In this document: positions 28,152 through 37,848 of the stretch, piece by piece
Numbering within the stretch: position 1 is the stretch's first letter
How the letters are laid out: every line of letters begins with the position of its first letter
Assembly: GCF_000425145.1 (NCBI RefSeq)
Contig: NZ_KE384311.1
Span: 186,001-250,000 of the forward strand
Direction of reading: 5' to 3'
DNA from: Pedobacter glucosidilyticus DSM 23534
GTDB lineage: Bacteria > Bacteroidota > Bacteroidia > Sphingobacteriales > Sphingobacteriaceae
Length of the DNA: 64,000 nucleotides
Program-made: the position numbers and the translations under genes
Notes under the pieces: generated by a model
What the model was told of the DNA's origin: nothing
Database searches by the model: none
The model's input: the letters and a program-made list of their open reading frames with translations, nothing else

Positions 28152-29033
28152 ATGCCACCAGCAAGAAAAACAACAAGCCGTACAACTACTAAAAAGCCAG
28201 TTACCAGAAAGAAAAGAAGCACCAAAAAGACTTTTGCTCAAAAGCATAAACTTAAGTTTATCATTACTTTGGTTGTTCTTTTATTGTTTTCCCCTTTATA
28301 TTATGGCAAACTTTTTAGAACAGCTGTTTCTACAGGTAGATGGGTTAAAGACTTATTTATTTTTGATGAATATCCTCATCATGATGAGTTTGGTATCCGT
28401 ATTCCGCGTAAGTACCATGTTCATGGTATAGATGTTTCTTCCTATCAGGGTAAGATTAATTGGGAAAAAGTGGTGGCAATGGAATCATACAGCGTAAAGC
28501 TATCCTTTGCGTTTATCAAAGCTACAGAGGGTGTTACCTTGGTAGATAGTTATTTCCAAAGAAATTGGCGAGAAAGTAAAGAAGCAGGTATCATTAGAGG
28601 AGCTTATCATTATTTTAAACCTAAAAAATCTGGTAAGTGGCAAGCCAAATTCTTTTTGCAAACTGTTAATTTAGAAGCCGGCGACCTCCCCCCTGTTATT
28701 GATATTGAAGAAACCGGAGGATTAAGCAAACTAGAACTTCAACTAAATTTACAAGAGTTTCTTAATGAAATTGAAGCCAAAAGCAAAACTAAACCTATCA
28801 TTTATACGGGTTATAAATTCTTTGAAGACAATTTAAAAGATAAGTTTAGCGATTATACCATTTGGATAGCTCATTACTATCAGCCTAAGCTAAAATTACC
28901 AGAAACAGCTTGGCATTTTTGGCAACATGCCGATAATGCCCATATAGATGGTATTAAAGGTAAAGTTGATATGAATGTTTTTAATGGCGATGAGGTAGAT
29001 TTAAGTGCTTTATTGATTCAGAAAAGCTATTAA
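28152..29033 (+). CDS. Membrane-anchored GH25 lysozyme-like muramidase
   Basis: A 293-residue protein with a very basic Lys/Arg/Thr N-terminus (1-33), one transmembrane helix (about 34-55) and a periplasmic GH25 domain. GH25 landmarks include HGIDVSSYQGKINWEKV near 94, FAFIKATEGVTLVD, the catalytic-site DIEETGG near 186, and YTIWIAHYYQPK. GH25 enzymes cleave the MurNAc-GlcNAc bond. It starts 3 bp after smc, which suggests co-expression with chromosome segregation, though that arrangement may be fortuitous. It is the last gene before a 1.3-kb repeat region. Confidence 0.9.
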   Translation: MPPARKTTSRTTTKKPVTRKKRSTKKTFAQKHKLKFIITLVVLLLFSPLYYGKLFRTAVSTGRWVKDLFIFDEYPHHDEFGIRIPRKYHVHGIDVSSYQGKINWEKVVAMESYSVKLSFAFIKATEGVTLVDSYFQRNWRESKEAGIIRGAYHYFKPKKSGKWQAKFFLQTVNLEAGDLPPVIDIEETGGLSKLELQLNLQEFLNEIEAKSKTKPIIYTGYKFFEDNLKDKFSDYTIWIAHYYQPKLKLPETAWHFWQHADNAHIDGIKGKVDMNVFNGDEVDLSALLIQKSY

Positions 29034-29175
29034 AATATAGATGTTGGGGATATTCATCTTGCGCTCGTTTGCAACGAGTGCTTAATTGGTTTTTCGATTA
29101 TATCGATGACCTATGAGGGCAGAGAGACTTGCGGGCAACAGCTAATTAGTTCACAATCTCTAAAAACACTAAACA

Positions 29176-29370
29176 TCCGTCTCTATCGCCGGCTAGGCTC
29201 GTTCCTTTTGCGGGACCAAAAGGAACCAAAAGTCCTGATCAATCCCACAGGAGCCTTTGTCGCACTAGGCTTTCCCACAATTCAAAAACAGGGAGCGCTT
29301 ATTTTTGCTCGGTTGTGGTTTTTGATAGCTTCTGCAAACTCTGACTCAAAACCGCATTCGCTATAGGCTT
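29176..29370 (+). repeat. Dispersed repeat R2, copy 2
   Basis: Near-identical to R2 copy 1 at 14826-15018, including the 10-bp hairpin GTTCCTTTTG / CAAAAGGAAC (29201-29226) and the closing CGCTATAGGCTT. Confidence 0.85.
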
Positions 29371-29502
29371 GGTTGTGCTAACTTTTTGTTTCTGCTTCTG
29401 TTTTTGAATTTTTTCCGGCTCTGGAGGATTGCTCATGTGCTTCGGTAAGGTCTGTTTTTTTATGAATGTTTGTCCCTTTCTGGAAGTAGAAAGTATAAAC
29501 AC

Positions 29503-29820
29503 CCTAAAGAGCAGATATTTAGGAACTTCCAATAATATTAAACAAACCTTTCCGAAGAACGAAAGACGGCCTATGAAGATTTGGAAGTGGAGGCAAATAA
29601 ATCTTTTGTATAAACTTTCATAACATAACTATCGGAAAACAATCCGACGGGTGTTTTAGAAGCTTTCAATATGCAAACCCCTTCACACCACTCAGGATTG
29701 TGGATAAAGATTTATTTAGACGAAACGACAAATATTCATCAGCCTTGAATTTTTGGCAACTTTTTTTTCAAGAAAAAAGTGGCTAGGGTTGGCCACCTAT
29801 GAGGCCGGAAAGACTTGTGC
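29503..29820 (+). repeat. Dispersed repeat R1, copy C
   Basis: A 318-bp copy in the same orientation as A and B. The T-rich hairpin has arms GCAAC-TTTTTT and AAAAAA-GTGGC, with one mismatch. The following segment CCATTACAGCAAAGGAAAAG and CTACTATCCAGCTAGG is repeated after copy D. Confidence 0.85.
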
Positions 29821-29925
29821 GGATGCCATTACAGCAAAGGAAAAGCTACTATCCAGCTAGGGTAAGAAAGCCTTGAGCGCATTAGCTAATTAGTTGTAAA
29901 TACTTTCAACAAAGCACAAACTTTA

Positions 29926-30115
29926 CCACGACTCCCGTTTGCGGATAAAAGATTTATGGAGGATTTACAACAAATATTCATCAGCCTTGATTTATTCATT
30001 TTTTGTTTATGGTTTTCTAAGGCATTCATGAACTCGTTCCTCGTTTTTTGTTCACTTTTTTATCAAGAAAAAAGTGAATAGGGTTGGCCGCCTATGAGGC
30101 CGGAAAGACTTGTGC
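29926..30115 (+). repeat. Dispersed repeat R1, partial copy D
   Basis: Only the 3' half of R1 is present, beginning around a GGATAAAAGATTTAT segment and interrupted by about 55 bp of unrelated sequence after CATCAGCCTTGA. The hairpin arms are TTCACTTTTTT and AAAAAAGTGAA, again different from the other copies but fully paired. Confidence 0.75.
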
Positions 30116-30329
30116 GGATTCCATTACAGGAAAGGAAAAAGCTACTATCCAGCTAGGCTTAGGAAGCCTTGAGCGCAATAGCCAATTAGTTCACAATCTC
30201 TAAAAAATAATCATCATCCATGTATTGTAATTTTTAAAATATTTCTCCTCTTATTATTCGTTTAAATATTATTTTACAAAGTATTAAAACATGGTTTCAT
30301 TTTTGATTCGATTTCAATAAAACAGTACG

Positions 30330-32336
30330 ATGCCAAACAGACTTATACATTCCTCATCACCTTATTTATTACAACACGCCAATAACCCTGTAGACTGGTA
30401 TCCTTGGGGAGAAGAAGCTTTAACAAAAGCCAAAGTAGAAAACAAGCTACTTTTGGTAAGTATTGGCTACTCTGCTTGCCATTGGTGCCATGTTATGGAG
30501 CATGAAAGCTTTGAAGATGAAGAAGTCGCAAAGCTGATGAACCGTTTTTTTGTGTGTATTAAGATAGACCGAGAAGAAAGGCCAGATATAGACCAAATTT
30601 ACATGAATGCCGTACAATTGATGACTGGCAGAGGCGGTTGGCCATTAAATTGTTTTTGCTTGCCAGACCAACGTCCTATCTATGGCGGCACATATTTCCC
30701 TAAAAAAGATTGGAAAAATTTATTAACCAATTTAGCCCATTTCTGGGATACTAAACCAGATGAAGCCATTGAATATGCGGTAAGGTTAACAGAAGGCATC
30801 CAACAAGCAGACAAATTGGCTATTGTTAAAGAACATCAACCCTATAGCTTAAAAAATATAGAAGATGCTTTAACACCTTGGAAAAAACTTTTTGATTTCT
30901 CTGAAGGCGGACACAACAGAGCACCAAAATTCCCAATGCCTAATAACTGGGCCTTCTTGATGAAAGTTGCCCATTTACTTAAAGACGAAGCTGCTCATGT
31001 TATTGTGAGGTTAACATTAGATAAAATGGCAGCAGGTGGTATTTATGATCATCTGGGCGGTGGTTTTGCTCGCTACTCGGTAGATGGAAAATGGCATATC
31101 CCCCATTTTGAAAAAATGCTTTATGATAACGGACAGTTGTTAAGTTTATATGCCGATGCTTATAAATGGTGTAAAGAAGAACGCTATAAAGAAGTAGTTT
31201 ATGAAACCGTAGCATGGTTAAAAAGAGAGATGACATCGCCAGAAGGAGGCTTTTACTCGGCCTTAGATGCCGATAGTGAAGGTGTTGAAGGTAAATTTTA
31301 CACTTGGCATAAAACAGAAATTGATGAGCTTTTAGGTGCCGATGCCGAATTATTTAACGCCTACTTTGAAATTACGGAAGAAGGAAACTGGGAAGAAGAA
31401 GAAATCAATAACCCTTGGATAAGGAAAGAAAAAGAAGATGTAGCCAAGCATTTTGGTTTAGCCATAGATGATTTTAATAGCAAGATAAAACAGGCAAAAG
31501 CTATTTTGTTTCAGCAACGTTCTACCAGAGTAAGACCTGGTTTAGATGATAAGATTTTAACCTCATGGAATGCCTTAACCATTAAAGGCTTATGTGATGC
31601 TTACAAAGCTTTCGCTGATGAAGAATTTAAAAGTTTAGCTTTAAATAATGCTCAGTTCATCATCAAAAACTTATATAAAGAAAACGGAGGCTTATATAGG
31701 ACTTATAAAGATGGTAAAGCCAGTATCAATGCTTTTTTAGATGATTATGCACTATTAGCCGAAGCCTTCATAAGCGTGTACGAAATTACCTTTGATGAAA
31801 ACTGGTTACTAGAGTCCAAGAAACTTTGTGATTTTGTAACCGCCCATTTCCATGATGAAGAATCAGGATTATTCTTTTATACTTCTGATGAGGATGAAGC
31901 TTTAATAGCAAGAAAGTATGAAGTGATGGATAATGTAATACCGGCTTCAAACTCGGTTTTAGCCTGGAATTTTAAGAAACTTGCTATTTTTTACGATTGC
32001 CAAAATTACCAGCATATCTATCAGCACATGCTAAAAACAGTAGAGCCTCACATAAAATCTTATGCTTCTGCTTATTCTAATTGGGCATCTTTATTGTTAA
32101 ACGAGATTCAAGGAAGCTTCGAAATAGCAATTACTGGTTCAGATTTCGAAGAAAAAAGAAAAGAATTAGAAAAATATTACATTCCTAATAAGATTATTTT
32201 AGGAGGCGAAAAAGGAAACTTACCTTTGCTACAAGACAAGTTTATTGGTGACACCAGAATTTTTGTTTGTGAAAACAAAACCTGCCAATTACCCCTAAGC
32301 GAGGTTGAAGAAGCAATTAAACAAATATATAAATAG
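30330..32336 (+). CDS. DUF255 thioredoxin-fold protein (YyaL/SSP411 family)
   Basis: A 668-residue cytoplasmic protein. Residues 1-165 form the DUF255 thioredoxin-like domain with the redox-type motif [16 protein letters not shown] near 49 and the [13 protein letters not shown] segment. The rest is an alpha/alpha barrel resembling GlcNAc 2-epimerase and six-hairpin glycosidases ([42 protein letters not shown]). The family is widespread from bacteria to mammals (spermatogenesis-associated 20) and has no firm function. It lies 32 bp upstream of the FKBP gene in the same direction. Confidence 0.92.
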   Translation: MPNRLIHSSSPYLLQHANNPVDWYPWGEEALTKAKVENKLLLVSIGYSACHWCHVMEHESFEDEEVAKLMNRFFVCIKIDREERPDIDQIYMNAVQLMTGRGGWPLNCFCLPDQRPIYGGTYFPKKDWKNLLTNLAHFWDTKPDEAIEYAVRLTEGIQQADKLAIVKEHQPYSLKNIEDALTPWKKLFDFSEGGHNRAPKFPMPNNWAFLMKVAHLLKDEAAHVIVRLTLDKMAAGGIYDHLGGGFARYSVDGKWHIPHFEKMLYDNGQLLSLYADAYKWCKEERYKEVVYETVAWLKREMTSPEGGFYSALDADSEGVEGKFYTWHKTEIDELLGADAELFNAYFEITEEGNWEEEEINNPWIRKEKEDVAKHFGLAIDDFNSKIKQAKAILFQQRSTRVRPGLDDKILTSWNALTIKGLCDAYKAFADEEFKSLALNNAQFIIKNLYKENGGLYRTYKDGKASINAFLDDYALLAEAFISVYEITFDENWLLESKKLCDFVTAHFHDEESGLFFYTSDEDEALIARKYEVMDNVIPASNSVLAWNFKKLAIFYDCQNYQHIYQHMLKTVEPHIKSYASAYSNWASLLLNEIQGSFEIAITGSDFEEKRKELEKYYIPNKIILGGEKGNLPLLQDKFIGDTRIFVCENKTCQLPLSEVEEAIKQIYK

Positions 32337-32368
32337 AAATGCTTTGATCATTTCAAAAACACAACAGC

Positions 32369-32863
32369 ATGAAAATTGAAAACAATCACGTAGTATCATT
32401 AACCTATGATTTATACGTAACAGAAGAAGGCGAAAAAAAACACGTAGAAAGCGCAACTACAGAAAGACCATTGGTTTTTTTATATGGCGCTGGTATGATG
32501 CTTCCAAAATTTGAAGAACACTTAAGTGGCTTAGCCATTGGCGATAATTATGCATTTTCTTTAGATGCTGTTGATGCTTACGGAGAATATGACGAAGCAG
32601 CAGTTGCTAATTTACCTAAAGATATGTTTACACAAGCTGGTTTGCCAGAAGTAGGTACAGTTTTACCTTTACAGGATAATAATGGCAACCAATTTCAAGG
32701 CAGAGTAGTATCTGTAGTTGAGGATGCTGTATTGGTTGATTTAAACCACCCTATGGCTGGTCACGAGTTACATTTTAACGGAACTATCCAAGATGTAAGA
32801 CCTGCAACACAAGAAGAAATAGACCATGGTCATGTACATGGCGAGGGTGGTCATCACCACTAA
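32369..32863 (+). CDS. SlyD-like FKBP-type peptidyl-prolyl isomerase
   Basis: A 164-residue FKBP of the SlyD group: a split FKBP domain (VSLTYDLYV, PLVFLYGAGMMLPKFEEHLS) with an inserted chaperone flap (GEYDEAAVANLPKDMF) and HPMAGHELHFNGTI returning to the FKBP core. The C-terminus is His-rich (DHGHVHGEGGHHH), as in SlyD proteins that bind nickel or other metals. The expected role is proline isomerisation and chaperoning, possibly with metal handling. It follows the DUF255 gene by 32 bp and is followed by two hairpins. Confidence 0.92.
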   Translation: MKIENNHVVSLTYDLYVTEEGEKKHVESATTERPLVFLYGAGMMLPKFEEHLSGLAIGDNYAFSLDAVDAYGEYDEAAVANLPKDMFTQAGLPEVGTVLPLQDNNGNQFQGRVVSVVEDAVLVDLNHPMAGHELHFNGTIQDVRPATQEEIDHGHVHGEGGHHH

Positions 32864-32869
32864 CAAAAT

Positions 32870-32943
32870 ATCATCTTATTGTCTGCCGTATGGGTAGAGA
32901 ATAAGATGATTATCATTCTTTAAAAGTATCAATGATAATTTTT
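32870..32943 (+). terminator. Two consecutive hairpins, the second a terminator
   Basis: A perfect 11-bp stem (ATCATCTTATT and AATAAGATGAT, 19-nt loop) is followed at once by a second perfect 9-bp stem (ATTATCATT and AATGATAAT, 13-nt loop) ending in TTTTT. The second shares two bases with the first, so the structures compete. Together they end the slyD-like transcript. Confidence 0.7.
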
Positions 32944-33036
32944 GAGGAGTAAATTATCCTTATGATGGAGAAATTGACTGTCATCCAAGAGCAGAGCCAG
33001 AGCCCAAGTACACGTTTCTACTCCTTCTATTTAAAT

Positions 33037-34488
33037 TTATTTAATAAAGGGTAAACTAAACCAAAATTCAGAGCCTCGACCAACATCGCTATCAACACCT
33101 ATTTTACCTCCATGTTTTAAAACTATTTCTGCTGCAATATATAAGCCTAAACCTAAGCCCATAAAAGTATTTTTAGGTAAAGTATCTACACGGTAAAAGC
33201 GGTCGAAAATTGCTTGTTGCTTATCTTTAGCTATACCAATACCAAAATCCCGAACACAAACTTTCACTTCATCTAGTTGCTTTAACATCCGGATATGAAC
33301 TTCGTATTTACCAGGCGAGTATTTAATGGCATTGGTTAAAAAGTTAATGATAACCTGTGCTATACGGTCTTTATCTCCTTCTATTAAAATAGTCTCATTA
33401 GCAAGATTATAAACAAATTGATATTGTGGGTTTGCTGCTTTTATACCTTCTATGCAATCTTTCACACAAGCTGTTAAATTAAATAAGGAAAAGTGGTAGT
33501 TTAATTCTCCAGCTTTAATATGAGTAGATTCTAGCATATCAGTAATTAAACCCAAAAGTCTGTTTAGCTGACTATCCATTTTAGCTAGCATTTGTAGAAA
33601 ATCAATATATGTACTTTTATCTATACTCATTTTCTGTGTTAGTAACTGTAAGTAACCTTTCAATACTGTAACAGGAGATTTTAACTCATGTGTAGCCATG
33701 TGTATAAAATCTTCTTGCTGTTTTTCTTTTTCTAACCTATCTGTAACATTACTAAAATGTAGAACCAATGCTTTTATGTTAGCCTCTTGTAAAAGGTTAG
33801 AAATACTTAATTCGGCCCAAACTTGCGTATTATCAATAGTGACAAACCTAAACTGTTTCTTTTTGAAATTACCTTTGTGTGCTATAAGTTTCATCAGAAA
33901 TAAGGTAAAGTCATTAACCTCTTGTTGGTGAAGTAGTGTAGCTAAAGATTTACCTTTAAGCTCTTGCTCTTGATAACCTAGAAATGTAGTTACAGACGGG
34001 CTGCTGTAAAGAATGATGCCATCTCTATCTAACATCAAGAAACCTTCTTCTATCTGTTCTACCATACTCCTATATTTTTCTTTACTTAACAACAATTTGC
34101 TGTAAATCATTTGAATATACCTTACTAGAGCACTGATGAGCAGACCATTTAGTAAAAAGATAACAGCTTGAAAAGCAATAATTTCAAAATGGTCTTTTAG
34201 TAAATACGAGTTAGAAAACAATAAATAAACAACTATACTAAAAGTAATGAGGGTCGCAAAAAAAGCAGATTTACAACCTCCATAAGATGCGCTAATTAAA
34301 ATAACTGAGATAAACATTAAATATGGAACTGCAAAAAAATAATGGTTAAAAAAGCTGATCTTAAACCACATAGCTAGTATTGATAAAAGTAAAGGAACCA
34401 AAAGCATTTTGAAATTACTCTTATTCGTCATTCTTTCTGTATTCCAAATATGGCTATACCATATTTTATGCAAATTAAACTTGGTCAT
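33037..34488 (-). CDS. Membrane histidine kinase with PAS domain
   Basis: A 483-residue sensor kinase. The N-terminal third has four hydrophobic segments (about residues 27-130) with very short loops, resembling a DUF4118/KdpD-type membrane input. A PAS domain follows (about 140-255; GFLMLDRDGIILYSSPSV), then HisKA with ATHELKSPVTVLKGYLQLL and HATPase_c with NFLTNAIKYSP, RDFGIGIAKD and MGLGLGLYIA. Its start overlaps the stop of the upstream receiver gene by 14 bp, so the two are translationally coupled and probably a pair. The signal is unknown. A second Met at residue 20 is an alternative start. Confidence 0.9.
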   Translation of the reverse strand: MTKFNLHKIWYSHIWNTERMTNKSNFKMLLVPLLLSILAMWFKISFFNHYFFAVPYLMFISVILISASYGGCKSAFFATLITFSIVVYLLFSNSYLLKDHFEIIAFQAVIFLLNGLLISALVRYIQMIYSKLLLSKEKYRSMVEQIEEGFLMLDRDGIILYSSPSVTTFLGYQEQELKGKSLATLLHQQEVNDFTLFLMKLIAHKGNFKKKQFRFVTIDNTQVWAELSISNLLQEANIKALVLHFSNVTDRLEKEKQQEDFIHMATHELKSPVTVLKGYLQLLTQKMSIDKSTYIDFLQMLAKMDSQLNRLLGLITDMLESTHIKAGELNYHFSLFNLTACVKDCIEGIKAANPQYQFVYNLANETILIEGDKDRIAQVIINFLTNAIKYSPGKYEVHIRMLKQLDEVKVCVRDFGIGIAKDKQQAIFDRFYRVDTLPKNTFMGLGLGLYIAAEIVLKHGGKIGVDSDVGRGSEFWFSLPFIK

Positions 34489-34852
34489 AGCTAGTAAGAT
34501 TTTTCACATGTTTAAATAGAGTAACCAGATCGAAAGGTTTAGACAGGAATATATCATATCCATAATTACCTAAAGAATAAATTAATCTATCAAAAGCAGA
34601 TATAAGTATTACCGGTATAAAAGCTGATGTTGGATTTTTCTTAATAACCGAGCAAATTTCACCGCCGTTAAGTCCATTGATAAGAAAATCAAGAATGATG
34701 AGCTGAGGTTGATGTTCTTTAATAAGAGTGAAGATGTCATCTGTGAAAGGAGTAGCTATAACTTCAAAACCTTGGTCTTGAAGATAAGATTTTAAAATAT
34801 CAAGAAAATCTTGATCATCATCTAAGATTAATACTTTAGGCATAAATTTCAA
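34475..34852 (-). CDS. Single-domain response regulator (receiver only)
   Basis: A 125-residue CheY-like receiver with the acidic pocket DDDQDF near residue 11, the phosphoacceptor Asp in LIILDFLINGLNGGE near 55, and the conserved Lys in FLSKPFDLV near 106. No output domain is present. It overlaps the downstream kinase gene by 14 bp, so it probably receives phosphate from or modulates that kinase. A 7-bp inverted repeat, CCTGCAA-N19-TTGCAGG (34862-34894), sits just upstream in its leader. Confidence 0.88.
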   Translation of the reverse strand: MKFMPKVLILDDDQDFLDILKSYLQDQGFEVIATPFTDDIFTLIKEHQPQLIILDFLINGLNGGEICSVIKKNPTSAFIPVILISAFDRLIYSLGNYGYDIFLSKPFDLVTLFKHVKNLTSYDQV

Positions 34853-34973
34853 AATAGGTAGCCTGCAACGTAATCAAACCTTTATACTTGCAGGAAAATA
34901 CTAAAGTACACAGGTTAATTAACTATTTAGCAAGGGTTAATACCTATTAGGCACCGTAAAAATACGTTTAAAT

Positions 34974-35621
34974 TTAGTCTATTATACCATTTAAAACCGC
35001 ATATTTGATAAGTGCTGCCGTATTTTTAACCTTAGTCCTATCAAGAAGATTTTGTCTATAACCTTCTATAGTTCTTTTGCTAATGAAAAGCTTATCAGAC
35101 ATTTCATTGTTGGTATAACCTTCAGACATCAGGTGTAAAATTTCTATCTCTCGGGCAGAAAAACTATACTTTAAAGTCTGGTTTTTATCTTGAGATGGTA
35201 ACTTCATTAATTTCGCTAAAAGACTCAAAGAAAGCTCATTACAAATATACTTGTTACCATTACAAACATACTTTAAAGCGAAAATCAATTCATCAGCATT
35301 AATATTTTTAAATAAGTAGCCTGATGCTCCTTCTTTAAAAGCTTCAATAATATATTGCTCATTATCTAACATAGAAAGAATGATGATTGGAATATGAGGA
35401 TACTTTTGTTTCATTATTTTCACCAGAGTTATACCATCCATTTCCGGCATATTGATATCGGCTACAACAATATTTACTATCAAATCGGTTTGTAGGAGTT
35501 TCAATACTTCTTTACCGTTTACTGTTTCTGCCACAACTCTTAAATCTGCATCTCTTTCTAATAGTATCTTTATACCATTTCTAACAATGTTATGATCTTC
35601 AGCAAGTATAATGTTTATCAT
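34974..35621 (-). CDS. NarL/FixJ-type response regulator
   Basis: A 215-residue DNA-binding response regulator. The receiver domain (about 1-120) has EDHNIVR, the phosphoacceptor region VVADINMPEMDG and KNINADEL. A LuxR-type helix-turn-helix (about 148-212) follows: FSAREIEILHLMSEGYTNNE, then KLFISKRTIEGYRQNLL. The gene lies 13 bp after the HisKA_3-type kinase gene in the same direction, so it is the cognate regulator. Its likely targets are the neighbouring stress genes, by position only. Confidence 0.92.
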   Translation of the reverse strand: MINIILAEDHNIVRNGIKILLERDADLRVVAETVNGKEVLKLLQTDLIVNIVVADINMPEMDGITLVKIMKQKYPHIPIIILSMLDNEQYIIEAFKEGASGYLFKNINADELIFALKYVCNGNKYICNELSLSLLAKLMKLPSQDKNQTLKYSFSAREIEILHLMSEGYTNNEMSDKLFISKRTIEGYRQNLLDRTKVKNTAALIKYAVLNGIID

Positions 35622-35634
35622 AATGGATATTTTA

Positions 35635-37098
35635 TTAAATAATTGATAATGCAGCTACTGCATCTTCTATCATAAATTTAATAGCAATATGTGTACCTTT
35701 TCCTTTTCTTGATTGGATATTGAGTTCTCCGTTCAACAAAAAAACTTTACTTTTAATATCTTTTATTCCAGATCCTTTAAGTGTTTCAGGGTGTTTAGTA
35801 TCAAATCCTTTCCCATTGTCATGAACGATTAAATCAATTTTTTCTTTGTCAGTAAATACAATAATCTCGGCAGACGTGGCTTTAGCATGTTTAATACAAT
35901 TATTGATTAATTCTTGTATGATTCTAAATAACGATAATTGAATTTCAGGATGAAGCTGGTCTGATAGCGTATTAATGTAAGCCTTAATACTAAAATTTGT
36001 GGTACTTAGACGCTCTGCCAGCTCCTTAATCCCAATACTAAACCCAAAATCAATTAAAATAGAAGGTTTCAACTCATAAGCTATCGCTCGGGTTTCTTTT
36101 ACAGCTTGGTCTATCAACTGGTTAATATTTTTAAACTCTTCATTTTTATGACCAGAAAGTTGTAGACTTTGTATATTAAGTCTAATACCATACAGTAATT
36201 GACTTACACTATCATGTAAAACCTCACTTATTTTTTTTCGTTCTTTCTCCTGAGCCCTATAAATCGCATCTAAAACCACACGTTGCTGATTTAAACGTAA
36301 GTTTTCTGCTTGCTTTTGTAAGCTTTTCTTTTCAGTAATATCTATTAAAAAACCTGCTAAATAATACTGTTGATTCTCCTTTTTTATTAAATGCCCTCGC
36401 ATTGATAGGTAGACCGGATAATTTTGCTGATTTATGATTCTAAATTCTATATCTAGATCTTTTCTATTTTTTACTGCTTCTACTATTGCAATTTGCACAG
36501 TATCTCTGTCGTCTTGATAAATATACCTAGTAAAATCCTCTATTAGATAAAAAAATGCAGTTTCAATACTTTTAAAGAGGTTTTTGCTAAAATTGTGGAT
36601 TTTGAAACTAAAATCATCCAAATTAATGATCCATGTTGCAGTTAAAGAAGATTTTAGAATACAGTTTAATTCTTGGTCTTTTACTAAATTTGTATCAGCC
36701 TTTTGTTCATATATATTAACAAAATAAATTAAGTCGTCGCCTATCTTACCTTTTTTTAAAAGTACTTTAAACTTTTTTTCTGTTTCATTAAATTGGAAAT
36801 AAAAGATAGATACTTCATCCAATATCAAATTTTTAAGTTCATTTTTAATTTGCTCGTTTTCTGTTTCTTTTAAATGGAGTATATGTAAAAAATCTACATA
36901 CTTTAAATGAATATCTTCTTTAACTAACAATTTAGGTACTTCTTTATTATACTTTAAAATCTTAAAATCCTTATTTAAGATAAGACATGGAAGAGGTACC
37001 AGTTCTAAAACCTCATCATGTAAAATACAATTATTAAAATTAGTATAATTATCTGTCTCTTGCTGATTAATACTAAGTTGATGGAGTAACTTTTTCAA
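35635..37098 (-). CDS. Cytoplasmic sensor histidine kinase, NarX-like HisKA_3 type
   Basis: A 487-residue soluble kinase without membrane segments. Two PAS-like regions (about 30-130 and 145-260) sense an unknown cytoplasmic signal. The dimerisation domain has EKERKKISEVLHDSVSQLLY near 288, where the H-box His is phosphorylated. The compact ATPase domain has ELINNCIKHAKA, HDNGKGFD and GSGIKDIKSK. This form pairs with NarL/FixJ regulators, and one follows after 13 bp. It lies 52 bp after the SPW gene start on the same strand orientation, upstream in transcription of the regulator. Confidence 0.9.
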   Translation of the reverse strand: MKKLLHQLSINQQETDNYTNFNNCILHDEVLELVPLPCLILNKDFKILKYNKEVPKLLVKEDIHLKYVDFLHILHLKETENEQIKNELKNLILDEVSIFYFQFNETEKKFKVLLKKGKIGDDLIYFVNIYEQKADTNLVKDQELNCILKSSLTATWIINLDDFSFKIHNFSKNLFKSIETAFFYLIEDFTRYIYQDDRDTVQIAIVEAVKNRKDLDIEFRIINQQNYPVYLSMRGHLIKKENQQYYLAGFLIDITEKKSLQKQAENLRLNQQRVVLDAIYRAQEKERKKISEVLHDSVSQLLYGIRLNIQSLQLSGHKNEEFKNINQLIDQAVKETRAIAYELKPSILIDFGFSIGIKELAERLSTTNFSIKAYINTLSDQLHPEIQLSLFRIIQELINNCIKHAKATSAEIIVFTDKEKIDLIVHDNGKGFDTKHPETLKGSGIKDIKSKVFLLNGELNIQSRKGKGTHIAIKFMIEDAVAALSII

Positions 37099-37150
37099 AA
37101 GTATAAGTAATTAGAATCATACAAAGCAAAATTGAGTCCATTAAGTCCAC

Positions 37151-37570
37151 TTATACCTTTCTCCTCCGTGATCTTGATTTTCTAAAACGATACTTATCTA
37201 AAACTAAAGTTTCCTGAGCTTTTTCTTCCTGAGATTTTTTTTCTGTAAAGAGTCCAAATAAAATCCCTAAGCCTCCAATAAATAATGGTGGAACCAATAC
37301 TTCTCTATAAAAATTAAATAACCAAGGCGATGCGGCTAAAAACACCCCTATAATTACATCAATAAACAAATGTGTTTTCATACTGATGATTTTTTGAAAG
37401 CCGCCTTCATACCTGGTTAATAAAGACATCATCACAATCATTAATCCAACTGTGATGACGATCAATCTGGCGGATACCACATGTTCAAATTGAAACAACC
37501 ATGGTGCTAACAATAGAAAAATACCTGATAAATAATCAATAATAGCATGTAATATCCTACTTATATTCAT
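37151..37570 (-). CDS. SPW repeat membrane protein
   Basis: A 139-residue integral membrane protein with four hydrophobic helices arranged as two repeats, each carrying the family signature: LLAPWLFQFEH near residue 20 and LAASPWLFNFYRE near 80. The C-terminus is basic (RFRKSRSRRRKV) and likely cytoplasmic. The SPW family has no known function but often appears with stress genes. It starts 5 bp after the stop of the small lipoprotein gene, so they share a transcript. Confidence 0.85.
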   Translation of the reverse strand: MNISRILHAIIDYLSGIFLLLAPWLFQFEHVVSARLIVITVGLMIVMMSLLTRYEGGFQKIISMKTHLFIDVIIGVFLAASPWLFNFYREVLVPPLFIGGLGILFGLFTEKKSQEEKAQETLVLDKYRFRKSRSRRRKV

Positions 37571-37575
37571 GATAC

Positions 37576-37806
37576 TTAACGTGTGGTGGTGTTGGTGTCA
37601 GAATCATCATTCAGCATCGTATCAGCATTATGGTCTAAGCTATCCTGATAGCTATTACCGCCAGAAGGTGCTGTGCCCATACCATCTTCTTGGTCATACT
37701 GGTCTGAGTTTGCTGGTGATTTATCTCTGTTATTACCACCGCAGGCGGTTAATAAGCTGCCTCCAATTAACATTGATGCAGCTAAAGTTAAAAATGACTT
37801 TTTCAT
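37576..37806 (-). CDS. Small Asp/Ser/Asn-rich lipoprotein
   Basis: A 76-residue protein with a clear lipoprotein signal: MKKSFLTLAASMLIGGSLLT followed by ACGG, with Cys at residue 22. The mature part is disordered, acidic and rich in Ser, Asn, Asp and Gly. No family is recognised. It is 42 bp downstream of the manganese catalase gene and 5 bp upstream of the SPW gene, so it belongs to the same stress-type cluster. Confidence 0.75.
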   Translation of the reverse strand: MKKSFLTLAASMLIGGSLLTACGGNNRDKSPANSDQYDQEDGMGTAPSGGNSYQDSLDHNADTMLNDDSDTNTTTR

Positions 37807-37848
37807 AGTGTTTTTATTTTATTGATAAATATTTGATATAGAGCTTAA

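Larger units (their letters stand above)
29034..30329. other. 1.3-kb intergenic mosaic of repeats, no gene
   Basis: The interval holds a CTTGCGCTCGTTTGCAAC box (29058), an AGCTAATTAGTTCACAATCTC segment repeated near 30180-30200, R2 copy 2, about 130 bp of low-complexity T-rich DNA, R1 copy C, R1 partial copy D, and about 120 bp of AT-rich DNA before the DUF255 gene. No frame in it looks coding. The layout is a rearranged version of 14.3-15.6 kb. Confidence 0.8.

Noticed and set aside
29106-29623. Open frames of 64-86 codons in the second repeat region
   Set aside because: They are translations of R2 and R1, interrupted or shifted between copies, with no family match.
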